Shown: piece by piece, positions 1-7,451 of the stretch
How positions within the stretch are numbered: the first letter of the stretch is position 1
How the letters are laid out: each line of letters starts with the position of its first letter
DNA from: Bacillota bacterium
GTDB taxonomy: Bacteria > Bacillota > Clostridia > Acetivibrionales > DTU013
DNA length: 64,000 nucleotides
Assembly: GCA_023412915.1 (NCBI GenBank)
Contig: JAEZRE010000012.1
Location: 1-64,000 of the forward strand
Direction: 5' to 3'
The notes under the pieces: generated by a model
Told to the model about the DNA's origin: nothing
Database searches by the model: none
Seen by the model: only the letters and a program-made list of their open reading frames with translations
Made by a program: the position numbers and the translations under genes

Positions 1-90
1 GCAAAAATACTTCCTGTCTGGATAATCCGGCTCTAATGAACTTAATATTGGTTGCTTTCCACACCAGGGACAAGGTAATAACTCTTCCAT
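1..90 (-). CDS. Small zinc-ribbon protein, Lar-like (partial)
   Basis: Only the first 30 codons lie in the window. They read MEELLPCPWCG and then a further Cys at residue 30, so a CPxCG zinc knuckle opens the protein. This pattern is typical of phage Lar-type restriction alleviation or zinc-ribbon proteins. The ATG at 90 has a strong AAGGAG 9 bases upstream. An in-frame ATG at 147 also exists but has no clear ribosome site, so the shorter start is preferred. The function is inferred only from the Cys pattern and the phage-like context. Confidence 0.5.
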   Translation of the reverse strand, partial: MEELLPCPWCGKQPILSSLEPDYPDRKYFC

Positions 91-254
91 GTTTCTCAAC
101 TCCTTTACTTCGCACTCTTTTACAAAAACGAATTTGACAATTCTCATGCCTGCATATATATTGGTTTTAGAGGAACAATTACCGCCGGATACCGACTACT
201 CGTAGCCGCCCCGGTCTTGAACGGTAGTTGGTTCTCTTTTTATGCTAATCTCCT

Positions 255-431
255 TCACTCATCGATCTCCCACTCGGTACCCATATTGCATTTGCAGCGC
301 GGATCCTCTTTTTTATCGCAAAGCCTGTAACGGCAGTTCCAGCAGCATCGGCCGATCTGGTCCTTGCTTTTATCCTCTTGCAATACGAATTCGCCGAATA
401 TTTTTGAAAGTAGTTTCTTTATCCTACGCAT
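255..431 (-). CDS. Small Cys-rich protein of the integrated element
   Basis: This 58-residue protein begins MRRIKKLLSKIFGEF, a basic amphipathic stretch, and its second half holds six Cys residues (RCCWNCRYRLC, then RCKC), which suggests metal binding. The start at 431 is supported by AGGAGG six bases upstream. It overlaps the stop codon of the upstream gene (ATGCGTAG), so translation is probably coupled. The family is not recognised. An ATG further upstream at 455 would extend it by eight residues but lacks a good ribosome site. Confidence 0.55.
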   Translation of the reverse strand: MRRIKKLLSKIFGEFVLQEDKSKDQIGRCCWNCRYRLCDKKEDPRCKCNMGTEWEIDE

Positions 432-1584
432 TGCAGGCCTCCTGTCTGAAAGCAAGCCGTATGTTAACTAATTCAAAAACCTGTTCCGTTCCTGCCGGGT
501 ATGGATCCCGATGAACAGGAGCTGACGGATTATATACAGCATCCTGTCGCGGCGGCCGTAGCATATCTACGATCCTGATATGAACAAACCGGTAATCCAT
601 CTGCATTCGCCGCAGTTTTATAAACTCACCGGTATAGGCGCCGCAGTATTTATCATCAGCAACGATAAGGTATTGACCAGGTTCCGCATGGAATTCCCTT
701 ATCGGATCTGCAGTATCACTTGGCTTAGCTAGTACTCTATGCTCCCTTGCTTGATATGGCTTTGTCTTTTGTGTATCCTGGCTTCCATCTTGTAAATTGT
801 CTAAAAGCTGTTTTGCGCAAATCTCGAAAATAGAAGCCTGCACCCCGACAGCTGCAGGAGCTGCCCTCTCCTCTTTTTGTACTTTCGTTTCTTTGGTATC
901 CGGGAGGATTTTCTTTTGTGTTTCTGCCGGCGTCACTGGCCGCTGATCCGGCTTTGTCTGATATGTATAAATATTTGAGGTATTACTCTTCCCACGGATC
1001 TCGACACGGGATGAAATATAATGATTTTCAAAGGCCTTTGAGATCCGTTCGGCTATGGCTTGCTTTATAAGCCAGCTGTTATAATTCAGTACGTGATATT
1101 CCTGGCCGTCGACCTCGAAAACTACCCTTGAATTCGCCGGCGTAGGATCCGCCTCAGTCGGCCGATCAATAACACACTCGTTAAGATCGTCTATCTCAGG
1201 CTTATACGGAACCCCGGCATCATCAAAAGCCTTCTCTATCGTGTCGACCTGCTCCGGAGTCGCTCCAATACTCCACAGATTTTTCTGGCGTGCATATATG
1301 GAAAATACCCGCTCCATACAGTGAAGAAATATTGACTTGTCAAAGATCTCCAGCGTCTCAGGTTCAGGACCATTGTTCTGTGGAGGCGGTGTTACAACTG
1401 ATTTGGTTTCCGGATCCGCTTCAGCTCGCTTGCCGGTGTTACAATTGACGCCGTAAAATATTCTACCAGCCTCCAGGTGATGTCTTCTGTAATAACACCG
1501 CAGGTAATAAGGATCGTCCGCATGGACGCATTTGCGTGCATCAGAGCATTCTATGAACCTGGAGCAGCAGCCAAATATAGCCAT
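424..1584 (-). CDS. Phage-type protein of unknown function with Cys-rich N-terminus
   Basis: A 386-residue protein. The first 45 residues hold six Cys in a pattern (CCSRFIECSD, then RKCVH, then LRCYYRR, ending EAGRIFYG) that recalls short Cys-rich modules of Clostridial phage and ICE proteins. A Pro/Thr-rich linker follows. The middle part, about residues 150-210, looks folded (VVFEVDGQEYHVL). After a second charged linker comes a C-terminal domain at about 300-385 (PGQYLIVADDKYCGAYTGEF). No known enzyme motif is visible. It belongs to a leftward operon with 1591-1779 upstream and 255-431 downstream, with overlapping or very short junctions. Confidence 0.65.
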   Translation of the reverse strand: MAIFGCCSRFIECSDARKCVHADDPYYLRCYYRRHHLEAGRIFYGVNCNTGKRAEADPETKSVVTPPPQNNGPEPETLEIFDKSIFLHCMERVFSIYARQKNLWSIGATPEQVDTIEKAFDDAGVPYKPEIDDLNECVIDRPTEADPTPANSRVVFEVDGQEYHVLNYNSWLIKQAIAERISKAFENHYISSRVEIRGKSNTSNIYTYQTKPDQRPVTPAETQKKILPDTKETKVQKEERAAPAAVGVQASIFEICAKQLLDNLQDGSQDTQKTKPYQAREHRVLAKPSDTADPIREFHAEPGQYLIVADDKYCGAYTGEFIKLRRMQMDYRFVHIRIVDMLRPPRQDAVYNPSAPVHRDPYPAGTEQVFELVNIRLAFRQEACNA

Positions 1585-1590
1585 AATGTT

Positions 1591-1779
1591 CTACCGCCTC
1601 GAAGTTCCAGGGAGCAACCTTATATAGTAGTTAACCGGCCTATGGCGCTTTACTTTGAAGCGTTTGAGTTTCGGCCTGCAGATTATCATACAAAGCTGCC
1701 AGCCAAGCATGAAAAAGAGTATAAATATAATAAAAAGCATTGATATAATCTGAGGTATAAGCTCCGGATCGATTGTCAT
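1591..1779 (-). CDS. Small single-pass membrane protein of the integrated element
   Basis: A 62-residue protein with one strongly hydrophobic segment at about residues 8-34 and a basic tail (RPKLKRFKVKRHR). The ATG at 1779 has GGGGAG seven bases upstream and overlaps the stop of the GIY-YIG gene as ATGA, so translation is probably coupled. Its family is not recognised. Its place among phage early genes suggests an accessory role, which is an inference. Confidence 0.6.
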   Translation of the reverse strand: MTIDPELIPQIISMLFIIFILFFMLGWQLCMIICRPKLKRFKVKRHRPVNYYIRLLPGTSRR

Positions 1780-2078
1780 AAACGACTCCCCTTTCTCAAA
1801 CGTTTAGATTTTCGTTTTGCTGCATCTATCTCTCGACAAACCGGACATAGTTTACGGCTGCATTTCATATTGTGCAGTTTTCTTTCGTAGGTTCTGTCTC
1901 CATCAGGCCAAGTACGGACAACATTAAAGTTTATCCCGGCATCCCTAACGACCTGGAGCAAACGAGCTCCTTTGTTGCCCAATTCATGCTCGTACATTCG
2001 CTTGTCAAGATCGCCAGTGTATCCGATATAGTGCTGAGCATGCTTATATGGCTTTTCAAAATGTATAAGGTAAACCAA
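1776..2078 (-). CDS. GIY-YIG domain protein
   Basis: A 100-residue protein whose N-terminal half matches the GIY-YIG nuclease core: VYLIHF at residues 2-7, HYIGYT at about 16-21, then DLDKRMYEH. The first GIY element is diverged to YLI. The C-terminus carries CSRKLCPVCR, a likely zinc site, and a very basic tail. The reading frame begins at TTG, directly after the TAA of the upstream excisionase-like gene, with a weak GGTGG before it. Stand-alone GIY-YIG proteins of this size are common in phages and ICEs as endonucleases or repair-like nucleases. The exact substrate cannot be read from the sequence. Confidence 0.75.
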   Translation of the reverse strand: MVYLIHFEKPYKHAQHYIGYTGDLDKRMYEHELGNKGARLLQVVRDAGINFNVVRTWPDGDRTYERKLHNMKCSRKLCPVCREIDAAKRKSKRLRKGSRL

Positions 2079-2079
2079 T

Positions 2080-2253
2080 TTAAGCTACCACCTTACGACG
2101 TTGTAGCCATTTTTCAAGCTCATCAGCCGGTATTCGGATCAGTTTTCCGATCTTAATGGATGGGAACCCCTTCATATGACTGTAATCGTAAGCTGTGTCG
2201 ACGCTAATGTTTAAACGCTCAGCCACTTGCTTAATAGTTAAATATTCTTGCAT
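2080..2253 (-). CDS. Excisionase-family helix-turn-helix protein
   Basis: A 57-residue protein, MQEYLTIKQVAERLNIS at the start and KIGKLIRIPADELEKWL near the end. This is the usual MerR-like helix-turn-helix/wing layout of excisionase and AlpA-type DNA-binding proteins: recognition helix, then a K-x-G-x-x-x-R-I wing, then a helix ending in W. GGAGGGG lies just upstream of the ATG. It sits between the regulators and the leftward operon of an integrated element, so a role in excision or as an early transcription factor is likely. Which of the two is not shown. Confidence 0.8.
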   Translation of the reverse strand: MQEYLTIKQVAERLNISVDTAYDYSHMKGFPSIKIGKLIRIPADELEKWLQRRKVVA

Positions 2254-2276
2254 TCTAACCCCTCCTAATTACTTCT

Positions 2277-2468
2277 TTAGTTGTCAGGAAACACTTCATC
2301 AAGAGTTGCATTAAGTGATTTTGCAATTAATCGGGCCGAAGGAACAGTGGGTATACTTGTCCCATTTATTACTTCGTAAACGAAAGACTTTGACAATTTG
2401 GTGGAAGAAATGATATGCGATATTCTGATATTTTTTTTATTTGCTATCTCTCTAATTTTGTTACACAT
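2277..2468 (-). CDS. XRE-family regulator (Cro-like)
   Basis: A 63-residue protein almost entirely made of a Cro/C1 helix-turn-helix (NKIREIANKKNIRISHII, then STKLSKSFVYEVINGTS, then ARLIAKSLNATLDEVF). The ATG at 2468 is chosen because AAAGGAG lies eight bases upstream. It is divergent from the XRE gene at 2695, with shared operators between them, in the layout of a phage Cro/repressor switch. It would control the leftward operon that begins with the excisionase-like gene. That role is an inference from position. Confidence 0.75.
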   Translation of the reverse strand: MCNKIREIANKKNIRISHIISSTKLSKSFVYEVINGTSIPTVPSARLIAKSLNATLDEVFPDN

Positions 2469-2493
2469 TAGCGTTTCTCCTTTCATGTATAAA

Positions 2494-2661
2494 TGTACCA
2501 CTACGTCGGACAGTAGACAAGCTATATCGTCCGCTATGTCGACCAATTATGTAATATTGTACCACTCTATCGGACGTTTAATCCAAATTGCTTCGATTTA
2601 CTATGGTTTTTATATGTTTACATTACTGTACATTGTGTTATAATGTACGATATAGCGGACA
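2494..2661. promoter_or_regulatory. Repeated operator sites between divergent XRE genes
   Basis: Three copies of TGTAC-(7 or 8 bases)-CGGAC occur on the + strand at 2494-2511, 2558-2575 and 2644-2660. A fourth, inverted half-site GTCCGCTAT lies at 2529-2537, matching ATAGCGGAC at 2652-2660. The rightmost site overlaps the -10 box of the promoter for the 2695 gene. The leftmost lies within a weak leftward promoter (TTGTCT, 17 bases, TACATT at 2520-2492). This is the layout expected for an XRE repressor/Cro switch. Confidence 0.65.
2617..2644 (+). promoter_or_regulatory. Promoter of the XRE repressor-integrase operon
   Basis: TTTACA at 2617-2622 and a perfect TATAAT at 2639-2644 are separated by 16 bases, a good sigma-A-type promoter. 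Its -10 box touches the operator at 2644-2660, which fits autoregulation by one of the two XRE proteins. Confidence 0.7.
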
Positions 2662-2694
2662 AGTTGTCCAAAATTGAAAAGGAAGGGTGCGGTA

Positions 2695-3132
2695 ATGAAT
2701 CTTGGAAACAAAATAGAGCAACTTAGAAAAGCAAAAAAACTATCGATAAGAAAACTTGCAGCCTTGGCAGAGGTAAGCAAAACTACAATTACTGAGATAG
2801 AGAACGACATAGTAACAAATCCTAAAAAAGATACTATCAATAGAATCGCCGGAGCTTTGGGAGTTCCAATTGGTTTATTGATGAACGATGAAGAAACACT
2901 AAAGGAAGTAACTAACGATTTATATAAAGAAGCGGTTTTCAACGGAAGCCTTGGGTCACTTGATGAAGCTGATAAGAAAGAAATGTTGAAAGATTTATTA
3001 GTTCAGGAACCTGAAGTCATCTATGAAGTAAATCGAGATAAAAAGTATATCGGCCCCTTAACAGATGATGAAATGACTGCGATGTCAGCTTATCTAAAAG
3101 TATATAGGGATTCGAAGAAAGGACACGACTGA
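2695..3132 (+). CDS. XRE-family repressor-like regulator
   Basis: A 145-residue protein with an N-terminal Cro/C1 helix-turn-helix (LGNKIEQLRKAKKLSIRKLA, then SKTTITEIEND, then TINRIAGALGV). An acidic C-terminal part of about 80 residues follows with no protease-like Ser/Lys motif that I can see. The ATG at 2695 is preferred over one at 2674 because of the AAGGAAGGG stretch before it. The integrase follows after one base, so both are probably co-transcribed from the promoter at 2617-2644. It is the best candidate for the maintenance repressor of the element. Confidence 0.8.
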   Translation: MNLGNKIEQLRKAKKLSIRKLAALAEVSKTTITEIENDIVTNPKKDTINRIAGALGVPIGLLMNDEETLKEVTNDLYKEAVFNGSLGSLDEADKKEMLKDLLVQEPEVIYEVNRDKKYIGPLTDDEMTAMSAYLKVYRDSKKGHD

Positions 3133-3133
3133 A

Positions 3134-4255
3134 ATGGCCAAACCAAAAAGGAAAATTAGGAAGGATGGCAGATACCAGGATTATGTTTTCCTCGGATACA
3201 ATGCTGACGGTAGCGAGAACCGCAAATGGGTATATGCTTATTCAGAAAGAGAGCTTGATAATAAGATTTTAGAAATTAAAATAGCCATGGCCAAAGGTGA
3301 ATTCGTCAAGAACGATAGCATGACCGTAGAATTGTGGGCTGATCTTTGGCTAAAGAACTATAAAAAGGGCAAACAATATAAAACATTTCAGATGTATGAA
3401 ACTACTCTGAAAAACCATATTGTTAAGGAATTGGGGCATATCAAACTGAAGGACCTTAAGCCCTTTCATCTGCAGGGGCTAATTAACGATCGGGCGGACC
3501 AAGGACTGACAAAAACGATAATTAATATAAAACTAACTGCTAAGCAGATGTTCGAAGATGCAATTGACAATGATTACATGATCAAAAACCCCGCTAAGAA
3601 ATTGGACATGCCTTTTATTGAGAAAAAGGAAAAGAGGGCATTGACTGATGAAGAACTCGATATTATATCGGCTGCTCCACTTGATCTTAAACAGAAGGTT
3701 TTTATCTATATACTTCTATACGCAGGCCTCCGGCGTGAAGAGATCCTTGCGCTAACAAAGAAAGATATCGATTTTAAGAACAATGTAATTAAGGTCTGCA
3801 AAGCCATCAATTTTAAGAACAACAGGCCAGTATTGAAATCATTTACAAAGAGTGAGGCGGGAATACGGGAAATCCCAATACTGGATCCGTTGAAATCTAT
3901 ATTATCAAAGTATGTAAATGAAATAAAAGATATATACCTATTCGAGCCAGTAACAAGTAATGGACTTATGACTGAGACATCCTTCAGGTCTTTCTGGTCG
4001 ACAATCTGGAGAAGGTTGAATAAAGCAGCTGGCGGGAGCAGCAAACTGATTGCCTTTGATAAAATCACACCACATATTTTACGTCATACCTATGCCACAA
4101 TGTTATATTATGCCGGCGTGGATCTAAAACAGGCACAATATTTACTTGGACATGCCTCACCTGAGGTCACCTTAAAAATCTATACCCATTTAGACAAAAA
4201 GAAAAGCGCCCCGACCGAAAAGCTTAACGCATATCTCAGCGTAGTCAAAGCGTAG
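3134..4255 (+). CDS. int: Tyrosine recombinase (phage/ICE integrase)
   Basis: A 373-residue site-specific recombinase. It has an N-terminal arm-binding-like region (about 1-55), a SAM-like core-binding domain (about 62-150) and a catalytic domain (about 165-365). The catalytic set is complete: R200 (AGLRREE), H314 and R317 (HILRH), H340 (LLGHAS) and the nucleophile Y350 (IYTH). It starts one base after the XRE repressor gene. Its 3' end faces the tRNA-Arg(ACG) gene, which is the likely attachment site. It would integrate and, with the excisionase-like protein at 2080-2253, excise the element. Confidence 0.95.
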   Translation: MAKPKRKIRKDGRYQDYVFLGYNADGSENRKWVYAYSERELDNKILEIKIAMAKGEFVKNDSMTVELWADLWLKNYKKGKQYKTFQMYETTLKNHIVKELGHIKLKDLKPFHLQGLINDRADQGLTKTIINIKLTAKQMFEDAIDNDYMIKNPAKKLDMPFIEKKEKRALTDEELDIISAAPLDLKQKVFIYILLYAGLRREEILALTKKDIDFKNNVIKVCKAINFKNNRPVLKSFTKSEAGIREIPILDPLKSILSKYVNEIKDIYLFEPVTSNGLMTETSFRSFWSTIWRRLNKAAGGSSKLIAFDKITPHILRHTYATMLYYAGVDLKQAQYLLGHASPEVTLKIYTHLDKKKSAPTEKLNAYLSVVKA

Positions 4256-4287
4256 TCAGAGCACTTCTTTTAAAACCTTGAAACCTT

Positions 4288-4364
4288 TGGCGCGCCCAGC
4301 AGAGATCGAATCCACAACCTTCTGGTCCGTAGCCAGACGCTCTATCCAATTGAGCTATGGGCGC
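4288..4364 (-). tRNA. tRNA-Arg(ACG), integration site of the element
   Basis: Read on the minus strand, a full cloverleaf is present: acceptor GCGCCCA/TGGGCGC, anticodon stem TCTGG/CCAGA with loop CTACGGA and anticodon ACG, T-loop TTCGATC, and an encoded CCA at 4290-4288. The T-stem contains G-T pairs but is still formed. The 3' half of the gene most likely forms the attachment core, since the integrase ends at 4255. The second copy of the core lies outside the window. Confidence 0.92.
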
Positions 4365-4585
4365 ACATTCCGCAACTGATAGGACCAAGCCTGAAAAGCT
4401 CTTGGTGCTGTATCAAGTGCATAATATATGATAATACATCCGCGGCCTAAAATCAACTGTATTTATTTGGACTTAGCATTTATTTTTGCGCATGCAGCCG
4501 TATTTCTCATCCGGGTTATTTCATTCCCGCCTTCATCAGCTCATAACACTTCTGGCAGGAAAACTTATTCGACAGGCATATATCC

Positions 4586-4930
4586 ATGCATGGGAAACCC
4601 AGGGTTAGGGCGTTCGGATTCATGTTCGAGGAGGACGGCAGGTTCTACTTCAGCACAAGCAGTACAAAGGAGGTCTACAGGCAGCTCACGGACTATCCAT
4701 ATGTGGAATATGCGGTAACGGCAGGTGATATGACCATGCTAAGGATCAGCGCGGAGATCCATTTCACCGAGGAGCTTTCCAAAAAGGAAAAGGCGTTGGA
4801 GGTTTATCCTATTGTAAAGAGTATTTACCGCTCCGCCGACAACCCCATATTCAAATTATTTTACATTGAGCACGGAACCGCGGTAATTTCTGATTTTTCA
4901 GGCCGTACTCCAAGAAAACTGGCATTCTGA
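4586..4930 (+). pseudogene. 5'-truncated pyridoxamine 5'-phosphate oxidase-like protein
   Basis: The 114-residue frame reads GKPRVRAFGFMFEEDG, then a block around FSTSSTKEVYRQL, and ends FYIEHGTAVISDFSG. This is the usual order in small PNPOx-like flavin proteins of Clostridia. Those proteins normally carry about 20 more N-terminal residues (a helix and the first strand) before the PRVR motif. Here the frame opens at an ATG with no ribosome site, and the upstream 200 bases do not supply the missing part. It is therefore probably a remnant, perhaps cut during insertion or deletion events next to the tRNA-Arg site. Confidence 0.6.
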
Positions 4931-5253
4931 AATAATTTACTTCGGCTTTGGACGATTTCACTTTTCTGATAGGGCGGGTATGGTATAATAGCCTTACGAG
5001 GTAAGGCTATTATACGCCTCCGGCGGAATTTATGCGCCGCCGATTATTTGCCCTTAAAAAATTTGATGGCAAAACGGCGATGCGCAATTATACCATGAAA
5101 AATCATGGTATAATGTATCATGTAAGGGGACACACCCTCGAATACCGTTGAAAGGAATGTCCCCGACCAATATCCTGCAAGGATTGCCCCCTTTTGACGC
5201 TAAAGCAATCGGGACATTCCCGCTCCTATTAGAATTTGTGAGGTTGTTTTTAC
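4931..5253. repeat. Gene-free stretch with several strong hairpins
   Basis: No gene is visible here. A perfect 15-bp stem lies at 4983-4997/5001-5015 (GTATAATAGCCTTAC, loop GAG). A 10-bp stem lies at 5088-5097/5104-5113 (TTATACCATG). An imperfect inverted pair GGAATGTCCC(C)GA / TCGGGACATTCC lies at 5154-5166 and 5209-5220. Both hairpin stems contain GGTATAAT-like arms. None is followed by a clear U-tract, so these look more like small palindromic repeats than simple terminators. Confidence 0.6.
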
Positions 5254-6231
5254 ATGGTTTTTGATGCGAACTTATCTATAATGTACTCCGACTGCCTCAT
5301 ACCGGATATTTTTATTTCGGAATATATGCCGTCGCTCGAAAGTGACTTCGTCAAAGTATACATTTATTGCCAGTTTTTAAGCAAGTACAAAAAGAGCCTT
5401 ATGTCCGATGAAATAGCCAAAAAACTTGAACTGCAGCCCTCGCGCGTTAAGGAGGCTCTTTTTCGTCTCGAGGAAATCGGTCTGATATCAAGAGGCCAGA
5501 ATGAACATGTTATAACAATAACCGACCTGAAGGAAAAAGAGATCAAAAAGCTCTACAGGACCAAAACGACTTCCGCGCCGGAAGACGCTGCGCTCAGCAC
5601 CGAAAGGAGCAAAAAGCGCAGCCGCTTCATATCAAGTATCAACAATGCATTTTTCCAGGGCGTCATGTCGCCTTCCTGGTATACCGATATAGACTCCTGG
5701 TTCGACAAATACCAGTTCGAGGAGGACGTTATGTACGCCCTTTTCGAGCATTGTTCCAGCTATAGCCTTTCTCGCCAGTATATAATGAAGGTGGCCGACA
5801 ACTGGCACAGCAGGAGCATACACAACAACTTCGACCTCGACAGGTACTCCTTGGAAGCGCAGAGGGTCAAGGACATCCGCGGCAGGATAATGAAGAAGCT
5901 CCGCAAACAGGGCTATCTTACTGAATATGAAGAGGCCTACGTCGAGAAATGGGTGGTCGAGTACGGGTATGACTTCGAAATTATCGAATTGGCGCTCAAG
6001 CGTACGACCTCAGCTGTCAACCCGAGCTTCGAATATATAAACAGGATCCTGACCAGCTGGCATGAAAAGGGCTATAAGACCAAGGAAGAGATAATTGCGG
6101 CGGAAGACGGCAGGAAGCCGGCGGAGGCCGCCAAGACAAAGGCTCGCGGCAATACTGCTCCGCAGAAGGGCAATTTCGAACAGCGCAGGTATAACGACGA
6201 AGACTTTGAAAAGCTCTACAAGGATGTCTGA
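5254..6231 (+). CDS. DnaD-domain replication protein
   Basis: A 325-residue protein. Residues about 20-100 form a winged-helix part (KKLELQPSRVKEALFRLEEI). Two DnaB_2/DnaD C-terminal-type repeats follow at about 125-195 and 215-275. Each ends in the aromatic motif that contacts DNA: YIMKVADNWH in the first and YINRILTSWHEKG in the second. Such proteins help load the replicative helicase during primosome assembly. The DnaC-like helicase-loader gene follows 72 bases downstream on the same strand, which supports a joint role. The C-terminal 45 residues are charged and low in complexity. Confidence 0.88.
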   Translation: MVFDANLSIMYSDCLIPDIFISEYMPSLESDFVKVYIYCQFLSKYKKSLMSDEIAKKLELQPSRVKEALFRLEEIGLISRGQNEHVITITDLKEKEIKKLYRTKTTSAPEDAALSTERSKKRSRFISSINNAFFQGVMSPSWYTDIDSWFDKYQFEEDVMYALFEHCSSYSLSRQYIMKVADNWHSRSIHNNFDLDRYSLEAQRVKDIRGRIMKKLRKQGYLTEYEEAYVEKWVVEYGYDFEIIELALKRTTSAVNPSFEYINRILTSWHEKGYKTKEEIIAAEDGRKPAEAAKTKARGNTAPQKGNFEQRRYNDEDFEKLYKDV

Positions 6232-6235
6232 TGCA

Positions 6236-6278
6236 AGGGCTCTTAAAACAAAAATGGAAGGTCATTTTTTAATAGCCC
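6236..6278 (+). repeat. Hairpin sharing its end sequence with the 40765 element
   Basis: AGGGCTCTTAAAACAA at 6236-6251 is identical to both ends of the palindromic element at 40765-40923. Here it pairs imperfectly with TTTTTTAATAGCCC ending at 6278. A 13-base direct repeat CAAAAATGGAAGG (6249-6261 and 6278-6290) overlaps it, and its second copy supplies the ribosome site of the next gene. It lies between the DnaD and DnaC genes and might modulate expression. Confidence 0.55.
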
Positions 6279-6303
6279 AAAAATGGAAGGGACGAGCCGG
6301 GCA

Positions 6304-7335
6304 ATGAATTCAAACGCATATCAGAAAATCAAAAATGAATACGAGAGAAGGCAAAAAGCCGCTCAGGATGACCTGGGAGCGAGGAAAGCTCAGCTTTACT
6401 ACAGTATTCCGCGTCTCGAGGAAATAGAGGACGAGATCAACCATGCGGGCTTTAAATATAACAAGGCCATCCTGATGGGAATGCTGCCTTCCGACAGCGC
6501 CGTCGCCAAGCTATCCGAGACTATTGAAGGTCTGAAGGCGGAAAAGGCCGGGATACTGGCCAAATACGGCTACGCTCCAGATTTCCTTACTCCCTCCTAC
6601 CAATGTGAAAAATGCTCGGACACGGGCATAATAAAATCGGCAGCCGAGGGTCCGGACACCGTATGCGCCTGCTACAGGCAGCAACTGATAGACGTGCTTT
6701 ATGACCAATCCAACCTGAGTACCGTTAAAAACGACGGCTTTCAAAGCTTTAAAACCGACTATTACCCCGATACTGCCGACGAGCAGAAATACGGCATCAA
6801 GAAATCGCCGCGCAGACAGATCCACGGAATACTTGAAAACTGCATGAGCTTTGTGGGAAATTTCGAAGACAACAGCACAAAAAACCTGCTTTTCAGCGGA
6901 CCAACCGGGGTAGGAAAGACCTTCATGGCCGGAAGCATCGCCATGGAGCTGATGAAACGCGGATATACGGCGCTTTATCTGACTGCGCCGGCTCTGTTCA
7001 ACACGATATACGAGTACAGGTATAATTCCGCAAACAGCGGCGATTGCGAACCGGCGCTGTACAACAGCATACTCGAGTCCGACCTGCTAATAATTGACGA
7101 TCTCGGAACGGAGTCTCCCAGCGGTATGCGCTACGCCGAGCTTTTGAACATCATAGACACCCGCCTTGCAAACGATACACGGCGGCCCTGCAAGACAATA
7201 ATCGCCACAAATATCGACCTAAAAAAGCTGTTCGAATACTACGACGAGAGGATTGTCTCGAGGATCACGGGCGGCTTCGACATTTTCAGGTTCGCAGGAG
7301 AAGACATACGGCGCCTAAAAGCATTGGAGTCTTGA
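6304..7335 (+). CDS. DnaC/DnaI-like helicase loader ATPase
   Basis: A 343-residue AAA+ protein. The N-terminal half is helical and holds a Cys cluster (CEKCSDTG at about 100, then CACYRQ), a likely zinc site as found in DnaI-type loaders. The ATPase part has Walker A GPTGVGKTF, Walker B LLIIDDLGTE, a sensor-1 IIATN and a downstream arginine-rich end. GGAAGGG precedes the ATG at 6304, so that start is preferred over one seven codons upstream. It probably loads the replicative DNA helicase together with the DnaD-domain protein encoded just upstream. Confidence 0.88.
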   Translation: MNSNAYQKIKNEYERRQKAAQDDLGARKAQLYYSIPRLEEIEDEINHAGFKYNKAILMGMLPSDSAVAKLSETIEGLKAEKAGILAKYGYAPDFLTPSYQCEKCSDTGIIKSAAEGPDTVCACYRQQLIDVLYDQSNLSTVKNDGFQSFKTDYYPDTADEQKYGIKKSPRRQIHGILENCMSFVGNFEDNSTKNLLFSGPTGVGKTFMAGSIAMELMKRGYTALYLTAPALFNTIYEYRYNSANSGDCEPALYNSILESDLLIIDDLGTESPSGMRYAELLNIIDTRLANDTRRPCKTIIATNIDLKKLFEYYDERIVSRITGGFDIFRFAGEDIRRLKALES

Positions 7336-7451
7336 AAAATTCCCGCACGACCTAAATTTGCTACCCGAAGTGTGCTCACGGCTGAAAATATATTCCTCAT
7401 TGAAGCGTACCCATATCGGCGCTTGATCCTATAGCCCGGTAAATCTGCCAA

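Larger units (their letters stand above)
1..4290. mobile_element. Right end of an integrated prophage or ICE, cut by the window edge
   Basis: A tyrosine integrase ends 32 bases from the 3' end of a tRNA-Arg gene, which is the classic position for site-specific integration. Next to it lie an XRE repressor-like gene, a second divergent XRE gene, repeated operators, an excisionase-like gene and a leftward operon of small genes (GIY-YIG protein, small membrane protein, Cys-rich protein, zinc-ribbon protein). The element continues past base 1, so the other attachment site and its size cannot be seen. No capsid, terminase or conjugation gene is visible, so phage and ICE cannot be told apart. Confidence 0.85.
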
